Positions 1 through 5,009 of a stretch of 8,098 nt of DNA are shown one piece after another. A program made the translations under genes and the position numbers. The notes below the pieces were generated by a model. The model saw nothing but the letters and a program-made list of their open reading frames with translations. It was not told where the DNA came from and ran no database searches. The stretch lies in NCBI GenBank assembly GCA_013298245.1, contig JAAFHD010000154.1, forward strand, positions 1-8,098. The letters run 5' to 3'. The DNA is from Alphaproteobacteria bacterium (lineage in GTDB: Bacteria > Pseudomonadota > Alphaproteobacteria > Acetobacterales > Acetobacteraceae). Each line of letters begins with the position of its first letter. Position 1 is the first letter of the stretch.

Positions 1-410
1 GCCCGCCCATCCTGGTGCGCGATGTGGCCGACAAGCACGACGCGTTTGCGGCTTGCGCTGCGGGGTTGATCAAGTCGGGCACGTCATCGGTGGAATGCGC
101 GGTCGCGGCGTTGCCGCATGTGGTGGCGTATCGGGTGAACCCGGTCACGGCATGGGTGGTGCGGCGGTTGATCAAGGTGCGCTTCGCGTCGCTGGTGAAC
201 CTGCTGACGGAACGCGAAGTGGTGCCGGAATTCCTGCAGGAGGATTGCACGCCTGAGCGGCTTTCGGCGGCGCTGGCGCCGCTGCTGGCGGGGGATGTGT
301 CGCAGCGCGCCGGCTTCGCCGCAGCCCTGGCATTGCTGCGCGCCCCCGAGGGCCTGCCGAGCGATGCCGCGGCCGCCGTCGTTGCGCGCTACACCTCGAC
401 GACGACGTAG
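1..410 (+). CDS. lpxB: Lipid-A-disaccharide synthase, C-terminal part (5' end outside window)
   Basis: This is the 3' part of a glycosyltransferase family 19 enzyme. LpxB joins UDP-2,3-diacylglucosamine to lipid X to make the lipid A disaccharide at the inner face of the inner membrane. The reading frame is already open at the window edge (codons in phase from base 3), so about 135 residues are visible of a protein that is usually near 380-390. Recognisable LpxB C-terminal signatures are the KSGTSSVECAVAALPHVVAYRV stretch (a variant of the family's KSGT(S/A)(S/T)LE segment), followed by a basic helix and then SLVNLLTEREVVPEFLQ, which matches the family's 'NLL...PE.LQ' block. The C-terminal tail is a helical Ala/Leu-rich region ending in TSTTT. 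Its last 22 nt overlap the convergent Rieske gene. Recognition is by family motifs only, but these are distinctive. Confidence 0.93.
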   Translation, partial: PPILVRDVADKHDAFAACAAGLIKSGTSSVECAVAALPHVVAYRVNPVTAWVVRRLIKVRFASLVNLLTEREVVPEFLQEDCTPERLSAALAPLLAGDVSQRAGFAAALALLRAPEGLPSDAAAAVVARYTSTTT

Positions 411-787
411 CGTTCTTCCACCCGCACGGGGAAGGTTTCCGCCTGCAACTCCGCGCCGCACGCCGTGCGCGCTTCATAGGCGCGCGTCTTGACGCGACGC
501 GGATCGAAGACGGACCGCCCGGTGCGGATGTCGAACTCCCAGGCGTGCCAGGGGCAGCGCAGGATTTCGCCGCGCCGGTCATAGGCATATTCGCCTGGGC
601 ACTCGCTGTGCACGGCACCCATGACCGACCCGCCGGAGAGCGGCCCGCCCTGGTGCGGGCAGCGGTCGGCGAGCGCGAAGAATTCGCCATCCAGGTTGAA
701 CACCACGATGCGCTTGCCGGCGGCTTCAGTGATGTGCCGCGCGCCGGGTGGAATCGCGGCCGCGGGTGCGACCACATGCGCTACCAC
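389..787 (-). CDS. Rieske [2Fe-2S] domain protein (ferredoxin-like)
   Basis: A 132-residue stand-alone Rieske protein that probably carries electrons in the cytoplasm, since no signal peptide or membrane segment is seen. The cluster ligands are clear: Cys43-x-His45 in CPHQGGPL and Cys78-x2-His81 in CPWHAWEFD. The two ligand boxes lie about 32 residues apart, longer than the roughly 16-18 of typical Rieske ferredoxins. The extra loop contains a further Cys63 and an EYAYDRRGEI segment. The GTG start at 787 overlaps the end of the upstream amidohydrolase gene by 7 nt, which suggests translational coupling; a GAAGG lies about 10 nt upstream. GTG at 775 is an alternative start. It is the last gene of the minus-strand series and its 3' end overlaps lpxB. 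No Rieske oxygenase alpha subunit (no mononuclear iron domain) or reductase lies nearby, so its redox partner is unknown. Confidence 0.9.
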   Translation of the reverse strand: MVAHVVAPAAAIPPGARHITEAAGKRIVVFNLDGEFFALADRCPHQGGPLSGGSVMGAVHSECPGEYAYDRRGEILRCPWHAWEFDIRTGRSVFDPRRVKTRAYEARTACGAELQAETFPVRVEERYVVVEV

Positions 788-1890
788 CCGTACAGCGCCT
801 TCGCATTGCCGCCATAGATCGCGGCGCGGCGCGCGTCACCGAGATAGGACGGGATCGCGTGGCGCGGATCATCGAAATCCCAATGCGGGTAATCCGACGC
901 ATAGAGGATGCGGTCCCAGCCGATCCACTCCATCAACTGCACGAGGTGTTCGGGGCGGTCCGGTTCCTCGATCGGCTGCGTGCTGACCCAGATCTGCTGG
1001 CGGATTTGTTCGGATGGCGCGCGCGTGATGTGCGGCACCTCGCAGCGCAGCGTGCGCCACAATTTGTCCAGCCGCCACGCGACCGAAGGCAGCCAGGCGA
1101 AGCCGCATTCGATCAGCACGATTTTGAGCGAAGGCCAGCGTTCCAGCACGCCCTCCACCACCAGCGACGTCACCAGGTTCTGGCAGGATGTCGCGTGTTC
1201 GCTGACCTCCTCGATGTAGAAGGAGGGCCAGCCGCCATTGGTCATGGAATGCCCGGAATAGCCGAAGGCGTGGAAGGCGACCGGCAGGCCCGCTTCGGCC
1301 GCGGCTTCGTAGATCGGCCAGTAATGCGGGTTGCCGCCGGGCATGCTGGTGCGCGACATCATCAGCACCTGCGCGAAACGTGGGTCACCCGCACGCGCGC
1401 GGATTTCGGCGGCGGCGGCCTGCGCGTCGTCATATGGAACGGTGATGCTGGCGCGCAGGCGCGGATCCTGCGCCACCCATTCGGTGAGCTGCCATTCGTT
1501 GGTGGCATGACACAGCGCGGTGCTGAAGCCCGCGTTCTGATCGCCCTGGCCCTGGCTGAGTGGATTCAACACGCCGACATCGATGCCGAAATGGTCCAGA
1601 TGCTGCTGCTGCACGAAGGACAGGTCGGAGGCGGGCGCACCGCCCTCCGGCGTCCAGGCATCACGGCGCGAGGCGAGCGGCTGCGACTTCGGATAGGGTG
1701 TGCCGCGGATATAGCCATGGCGCGGCCGCGTGCCGTAGGTCGCGAGCCGATGCCTGTGTTCGGCCGACAACCACGGATGCAGCGCCGACCAGTTGGCAAG
1801 GCGTGGATGGATATCGACGTCGCAAAGCCCAAGCGTCGCGGCGGCGGGGCGCGCGGGCGCCAATGTGCCCTTGGGCAGCATCACATTCAT
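781..1890 (-). CDS. Amidohydrolase family protein (Amidohydro_2 / COG2159 type), copy 1
   Basis: A 369-residue TIM-barrel metal-dependent enzyme. The Amidohydro_2 family includes ACMSD-type decarboxylases and hydrolases or hydratases of aromatic-acid breakdown, but the substrate here cannot be read from sequence. Likely active-site elements are D24-V-D26-I-H28 (end of strand 1), His207 in AFHAFG, Glu261 in LIECGFAWLP where many relatives have His, and Asp333/His336 in YASDYPHWDFDDPR. The protein ends with the family's NAKALYGW. It is clearly paralogous to the gene just upstream. Start ATG at 1890 is supported by GGAGG on the minus strand (1904-1900, 9 nt spacing), which lies inside the last codons of the upstream gene. 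The two genes share an ATGA overlap. Methionine 4 is a less likely alternative start. No signal peptide is visible, so it is probably cytoplasmic. Confidence 0.92.
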   Translation of the reverse strand: MNVMLPKGTLAPARPAAATLGLCDVDIHPRLANWSALHPWLSAEHRHRLATYGTRPRHGYIRGTPYPKSQPLASRRDAWTPEGGAPASDLSFVQQQHLDHFGIDVGVLNPLSQGQGDQNAGFSTALCHATNEWQLTEWVAQDPRLRASITVPYDDAQAAAAEIRARAGDPRFAQVLMMSRTSMPGGNPHYWPIYEAAAEAGLPVAFHAFGYSGHSMTNGGWPSFYIEEVSEHATSCQNLVTSLVVEGVLERWPSLKIVLIECGFAWLPSVAWRLDKLWRTLRCEVPHITRAPSEQIRQQIWVSTQPIEEPDRPEHLVQLMEWIGWDRILYASDYPHWDFDDPRHAIPSYLGDARRAAIYGGNAKALYGW

Positions 1891-2900
1891 GGGCTGGTCC
1901 CTCCGAGGCGAGGATAGAGCGCTATGGCGTTGTCGCGCAAAAATTTCTCTGTGCGGGGCAGGGCGGTGGGGTCGTTGGCGTGCGGCCAGTCGGAGGCGTG
2001 GAGCAGGCGGTCTTGCATGTTGAGCTGCGACAGTGCGGCGGGCACGGCGTCATCTGGTGCGTCGAAGGGTGTCGCGGTCAGCCAGATGTGGCGGCGTGCG
2101 GTGTCGGTGGGTGGCTCGGCCGCCCAAGGGATTTCGAAGCGCACGCCCTTCCAGGTTTTCGTGAGCCGCCACAGGAAGGCGGGCAGCCAGGTGCAACCGG
2201 ATTCAGCGAAGACGACGCGCAGCGTTGGGAAGCGGACGAAGACGCCTTCGGTGATGAGTGATGCCAGCGCGGACTGGAAACCTTGTTGGGAGGCGGCCGC
2301 GTCCTCCATCACCCATGATGGCCACCCGAGCGATGTCACGGGCTGCCGATAGGCGCTGCCGGCGTGCAGGCACAGCGGCAGATCGTGGCGGATCAAAGCT
2401 TCGTAGATGGGCCAGTGCGCGCGCCGGCCGTGCTGGAGCTCGTTGCCCATGACCAGGCGCAGCGCCTGCACGAAGCGATGGTCCGGTGCCAGGCGTTCGA
2501 TTTCGGCGACTGCGTGCTCGGGCTCGTTGGGCAGGATGATGGAGGCGCGCAGGCGTGTGTCATGCGCCAGCCATTCGGCGCGGATCCAGTCGTTCAGGCC
2601 GCGGGTGAAGCCGGCATTCATGTCGGCGTTGAAGATGAGCTGCACGCCGTAGAGGCAGTTCAGGATGCCATGCGTGGCGCCGGTTTCATCGAGGAAGGAT
2701 TGCAGCGCGGGCAGGGCCGGGAAACCGCCTTTCGCCGCGCGGAATTGTGGGGCGACGGTGCGCGGCGAATTGGGCGGGTAGGACTGGGATTCGAAACCCT
2801 CCAGGCCGCGCTGCGCGATGGCGTCGGCCCAGAGCGGTTCCAGATGCGGGCGCAGCGCTTCCAGCGAAGGCAGCATTGGGTGGAGGTCGGTGTCGATCAT
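1887..2900 (-). CDS. Amidohydrolase family protein (Amidohydro_2 / COG2159 type), copy 2
   Basis: A 337-residue paralogue of the downstream amidohydrolase. Shared landmarks occur in the same order: D3-T-D5-L-H7-P, NAGFTRGLNDWIRAEW, LRASIILP, HWPIYEA, LHAGS with His179, GWPSWV, a LITEGV..R.P.L segment, ESGCTWLP with Glu233, and ASDWPH with Asp304/His307. It lacks the roughly 20-residue N-terminal extension of copy 1 and begins directly at the metal-binding strand. It also has a different, shorter insert after the first strand, so the two probably differ in substrate or act as partners. The ATG start at 2900 lies 12 nt after the vapC stop with no strong Shine-Dalgarno sequence, which suggests read-through or coupling. 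The 3' end overlaps copy 1 by 4 nt. The reaction (hydrolysis, decarboxylation or hydration) is not determined. Confidence 0.9.
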   Translation of the reverse strand: MIDTDLHPMLPSLEALRPHLEPLWADAIAQRGLEGFESQSYPPNSPRTVAPQFRAAKGGFPALPALQSFLDETGATHGILNCLYGVQLIFNADMNAGFTRGLNDWIRAEWLAHDTRLRASIILPNEPEHAVAEIERLAPDHRFVQALRLVMGNELQHGRRAHWPIYEALIRHDLPLCLHAGSAYRQPVTSLGWPSWVMEDAAASQQGFQSALASLITEGVFVRFPTLRVVFAESGCTWLPAFLWRLTKTWKGVRFEIPWAAEPPTDTARRHIWLTATPFDAPDDAVPAALSQLNMQDRLLHASDWPHANDPTALPRTEKFLRDNAIALYPRLGGTSP

Positions 2901-2912
2901 GGTGACGGCAGC

Positions 2913-3299
2913 CTAGCCCGCCAGCAGCGTCACGCCATAGCTGGCCATGTGTACGTCCGCCGTGACCACAATGGCTTCCTCCACCATTGCCTGCGCGAGC
3001 AGCATATGATCGAAGGGATCGCGATGTGCGTCATGCATCGGCAGCCGGTCCAGCGCGGCGACATGCGCCGATTGAACGGGTAGCAGCACCATGCCCTCGG
3101 CTTGGGCGGCACGCGCGAGCAAGTTCGGGTCCACCGCCAGCTTGCGCACGCGCCGCTTGATCGCGATCTCCCAAAGGCTCGCCACGCTGAACAGCACGGT
3201 GTTGGCCGGCTCCGCGATCGCCGCGCGCGCCGGCGGCGATAGCCGCGCATCGCCGGCCGCGAACCAGATCAATACATGCGTATCCAGCAGAAGCTTCAC
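2913..3299 (-). CDS. vapC: VapC-type toxin, PIN-domain ribonuclease
   Basis: A 128-residue PIN-domain protein of full usual length, probably a Mg-dependent endoribonuclease toxin. The acidic active-site set is intact: Asp6 in LLLDTHVLIW, Glu44 in SLWEIAIK, Asp94/Asp97 in HRDPFDHMLLAQA, and Asp115 in VTADVHM. The LDTHVLIW...SLWEIAIK...RDPFD pattern is that of the COG3744-like VapC group usually paired with Phd-type antitoxins. The start is GTG at 3299 inside a GTGA overlap with the antitoxin stop. There is no separate Shine-Dalgarno sequence, so translation is probably coupled to the antitoxin. No break or missing catalytic residue is seen, so it looks functional. It is followed 12 nt later by the first amidohydrolase gene on the same strand. 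Confidence 0.93.
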   Translation of the reverse strand: MKLLLDTHVLIWFAAGDARLSPPARAAIAEPANTVLFSVASLWEIAIKRRVRKLAVDPNLLARAAQAEGMVLLPVQSAHVAALDRLPMHDAHRDPFDHMLLAQAMVEEAIVVTADVHMASYGVTLLAG

Positions 3300-3562
3300 G
3301 CAGGTGTCGGCTCGATAGGCCCTTCAAACATGGCCTCGATCTCGGGCAGCGGCGCGTCGAAATCATCGGGCACCGTGAACTGCCCGGCCATGAAGCCGAA
3401 GCGCCGCGGCGCGGTCTGGTCCGGCACATAGGGCACCAACCGCGCCACCGGTTCGCCATGGCTGGTGATGACCAGGCTGGCGCCGGCGCGCACGCGCGTC
3501 AGGTGCTCGGCCAGGTGGCCGCGCAGTTCGCGGATCGGGATGTCGTCGATGGTCTGGGACAT
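3296..3562 (-). CDS. Phd/YefM-family antitoxin for the PIN toxin
   Basis: An 88-residue antitoxin. Residues 1-50 (IPIRELRGHLAEHLTRVRAG, then LVITSHGEPVARLVPY) match the Phd/YefM DNA-binding and dimerisation fold. The acidic, proline-rich C-terminus (GQFTVPDDFDAPLPEIEAMFEG) matches the toxin-binding tail common in antitoxins of PIN toxins. ATG at 3562 is preferred. An in-frame GTG at 3577 would add five residues but would place the start inside a palindromic operator-like site. No strong Shine-Dalgarno sequence precedes the ATG. The stop overlaps vapC by 4 nt, giving the standard antitoxin-first order. The protein probably represses its own promoter, with toxin as co-repressor, as is known for the family. 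Confidence 0.9.
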   Translation of the reverse strand: MSQTIDDIPIRELRGHLAEHLTRVRAGASLVITSHGEPVARLVPYVPDQTAPRRFGFMAGQFTVPDDFDAPLPEIEAMFEGPIEPTPA

Positions 3563-3569
3563 GCGGGCG

Positions 3570-3577
3570 GTGTACAC
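3570..3577. promoter_or_regulatory. GTGTACAC palindrome, likely antitoxin operator
   Basis: A perfect 8-bp palindrome (GTGTACAC) lies 7 nt upstream of the antitoxin ATG. It contains the TGTACA core known to be bound by YefM and related to Phd operator sites, and the gene next to it encodes a Phd/YefM-type protein. This suggests an autoregulatory operator. A weak promoter for the minus strand could overlap it: TTGCGC at 3597-3592, a 17-nt spacer, then TACACC at 3574-3569. Both hexamers match consensus poorly, so the promoter itself is uncertain. Confidence 0.55.
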
Positions 3578-3579
3578 GT

Positions 3580-3598
3580 CTTGCGTAACACGCGCAAG
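3580..3598. repeat. Inverted repeat CTTGCG/CGCAAG upstream of the toxin-antitoxin genes
   Basis: CTTGCG (3580-3585) and CGCAAG (3593-3598) form a perfect 6-bp inverted repeat with a 7-nt spacer, just beyond the GTGTACAC site in the 42-nt gap between the ABM gene and the antitoxin. It could be a second operator half-site pair, or a weak hairpin between the two genes. There is no T-run after it, so a terminator is not supported. Confidence 0.3.
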
Positions 3599-3604
3599 CC
3601 GAAC

Positions 3605-3907
3605 CTACATATGGCAGACCGTCAGCTTCCGCCCCTCGATCAGCGACGCATAGGCCTCCCGCACCGTCGCCAGCCGCGGGTTCTTGCCATGCGCATCGAA
3701 GGCCGCCTGGTCCGCATAGACCTCCACCAGCATGACCTTCGTGTGGTCCGGCGCGCCATCGCGCCCCAGCGGCTGCAGCACATCGAATTGCTGGCAGCCC
3801 GGCTCCTCCTGCTTCGTCAGCCGCGCATGCTCGCTGATGATGGCGGTGAAGGCGGCGTGGTTGGCGGCCTCCATCTGGAATTCCACGATGATGCCGATGC
3901 GGGGCAT
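3605..3907 (-). CDS. ABM-domain protein, putative quinol monooxygenase (YgiN-like)
   Basis: A 100-residue protein with the antibiotic biosynthesis monooxygenase (ABM, dimeric alpha+beta barrel) pattern. It has an N-terminal strand IGIIVEFQM, a helix AFTAIISEHARLTKQ, then EPGCQQFDVLQP, a strand KVMLVEVYAD, and AAFDAHGKNP followed by the last helix and strand. The family contains cofactor-free monooxygenases acting on quinols and polyketides, and also small stress or degradation proteins, so the exact role is open. ATG at 3907 is chosen because GGAGG (minus strand 3919-3915) stands 7 nt upstream and the family length fits. The reading frame continues further upstream but only as antisense of the Bug gene. 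It lies upstream of the toxin-antitoxin pair on the same strand and is divergent from the Bug gene, with which it may share control. Confidence 0.85.
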   Translation of the reverse strand: MPRIGIIVEFQMEAANHAAFTAIISEHARLTKQEEPGCQQFDVLQPLGRDGAPDHTKVMLVEVYADQAAFDAHGKNPRLATVREAYASLIEGRKLTVCHM

Positions 3908-4004
3908 GGCCTGTCCTCCGGTTGTTGCGGCCAGCGTGGCGCGGCAATTGGGGGGATGCAACCGGCCGCGCGGCGCGTTAGCCTCGGCCCAGGAGGAACC
4001 AACC
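3908..4004. promoter_or_regulatory. Divergent intergenic region between the ABM and Bug genes
   Basis: The 97 nt between two divergent starts must hold promoters for both directions, unless one gene is driven from elsewhere. Clear ribosome binding sites are present at both ends: CCTCC at 3915-3919 (GGAGG for the ABM gene) and AGGAGGAA at 3991-3998 (for the Bug gene, 8 nt spacing from GGAGG). I see no convincing -35/-10 pair. A 7-bp inverted repeat CCGGTTG (3918-3924) / CAACCGG (3959-3965) with a 34-nt spacer could be chance. Confidence 0.4.
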
Positions 4005-4970
4005 ATGATCACCCGTCGCCTCGCACTCGGCGCCACGCTGGCCGTGCCGGCCGCACCTGCCCTCGCGCAGGTCGTCTCGCGCAATGCGCGCATCGTCATC
4101 GGCTTCCCCGCAGGTGGCAGCTCGGACATCGTGGCGCGCCTCTATGCCGAGCGCCTGCGCGGGATCTACGCACCTTCGCTGGTGGTCGATGGCCGCGTGG
4201 GTGCCGCCGGTCGCATCGCGGTGGAACATGTGCGCGACACCGATAAGGACGGCACCACCTATCTGCAAACGCCGGCCAGCATGATGACGCTGCAGCCGCA
4301 CATCTTCCCGCGCGAAGTGCGCTACGACGCGCTGACCGACTTCATCCCGGTCACCACCGTCTGCACCTTCCCCTTCGCGTTTTGTGTGCCGATGAACCAC
4401 CCGGCGCGCGACATCGCGGGCTTCGCCGCCTGGGCCCGCACGCAGCCGAATGAGATCCCGTACGCTTCGCCGGCGGCTGGCGCATCGCCGCACTTCATGG
4501 GGCTGATGCTGGCCAATGCGCTTGGTATCCGCATGACGCACATTCCCTATCGTGGTGCTGTGCCGGCGGTGCAGGATTTGATCGGCGGGCGGCTGAACGC
4601 CTTCATGGGCGTGCTGGGCGATGTCTCGCCGCAGCATGGCACCGGCCTGCGGATGCTGGCCGTCTCCTCGGCCGCACGCAACCCGCGTTTCCCGGATGTG
4701 CCGACCTTCCAGGAACTCGGCCTGCGCGACCTGACGAAGGACGAATGGTTCGGCGCATTCCTGCCTGCCGGCACGCCCGCGCCGATCGTGCAGGGGCTGT
4801 TCAACGCGATCCGCCAGGCGGCCGTCACGACAGAAATGCGCGAGGCTTTGGCGCGGCTCGACTTCGCGCCGACCACCAGCGAAAGCCCGGCCGCCTTCGC
4901 GGCTAGCGTGCGGCGCGAGCGTGAGGAATGGGGGCCGGTGGTCAGGGCTTCCGGCTTCCAGCCGGAGTAG
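4005..4970 (+). CDS. Bug/TctC-family periplasmic solute-binding protein (tripartite tricarboxylate transporter type)
   Basis: A 321-residue extracytoplasmic binding protein of usual family length. Residues 1-21 form a signal peptide (MITRRLALGATLAV..., ending ...PALA before Gln22). The TRRLAL stretch resembles a Tat motif. Family hallmarks are FPAGGSSDIVARLYAERL (34-51) for the first carboxylate-binding loop, IPYASPAAGASPHF (151-164), HIPYRGAVPAVQDLIGGRLNA (179-199), and SSAARNPRFPDVPTFQELG (221-239). The usual VENRPGAGG segment is altered to VDGRVGAAG. ATG at 4005 is chosen for the AGGAGGAA 8 nt upstream and because it begins the signal peptide; the frame is open further upstream only as non-coding extension. 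Bug proteins bind carboxylates, amides or aromatic acids. No TctA or TctB gene is in the window, so it is an orphan binding protein, common in proteobacteria. It probably captures the substrate used by the divergent enzyme genes (inference). Confidence 0.93.
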   Translation: MITRRLALGATLAVPAAPALAQVVSRNARIVIGFPAGGSSDIVARLYAERLRGIYAPSLVVDGRVGAAGRIAVEHVRDTDKDGTTYLQTPASMMTLQPHIFPREVRYDALTDFIPVTTVCTFPFAFCVPMNHPARDIAGFAAWARTQPNEIPYASPAAGASPHFMGLMLANALGIRMTHIPYRGAVPAVQDLIGGRLNAFMGVLGDVSPQHGTGLRMLAVSSAARNPRFPDVPTFQELGLRDLTKDEWFGAFLPAGTPAPIVQGLFNAIRQAAVTTEMREALARLDFAPTTSESPAAFAASVRREREEWGPVVRASGFQPE

Positions 4971-4985
4971 CTCGTCGGTATGCAA

Positions 4986-5008
4986 GGCGCGGGCCGCCCG
5001 CCCGCGCC
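4986..5008. terminator. GC-rich hairpin between convergent Bug and dctM genes
   Basis: GGCGCGGG (4986-4993) and CCCGCGCC (5001-5008) make a perfect 8-bp stem with a 7-nt loop. The hairpin fills most of the 39-nt gap between two converging stop codons, the position expected of a bidirectional terminator. Neither strand has a run of U after the stem, so it may act as a transcript-end stabiliser or a non-canonical terminator. Confidence 0.5.
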
Positions 5009-5009
5009 G

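Noticed and set aside
172..777. Minus-strand open frame overlapping the Rieske gene and lpxB in another frame
   Set aside because: Pro/Arg/Ala-rich translation with no motif; the in-register minus-strand frame encodes the Rieske cluster ligands.
748..1917. Plus-strand open frame (about 389 codons) opposite amidohydrolase copy 1
   Set aside because: No recognisable domain and an Arg/His-rich composition; it is a shadow of the clear minus-strand enzyme.
3918..3965. CCGGTTG/CAACCGG inverted repeat in the ABM-Bug spacer
   Set aside because: Only 7 bp with a 34-nt spacer, and one arm overlaps the ABM ribosome binding site; not distinguishable from chance in GC-rich DNA.
3732..4004. N-terminal extension of the Bug protein upstream of 4005
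   Set aside because: It would put the signal peptide in the middle of the protein and lies antisense to the ABM gene. AGGAGGAA before 4005 marks the real start.
3908..4129. N-terminal extension of the ABM gene upstream of 3907
   Set aside because: It would cover the Bug signal peptide in antisense and the divergent spacer. The ATG at 3907 has a strong GGAGG and gives the normal family length.
3978..4985. Minus-strand open frame (about 335 codons) opposite the Bug gene
   Set aside because: Arg/His-rich with no family motifs. The plus strand has a signal peptide, a ribosome binding site and Bug family motifs.
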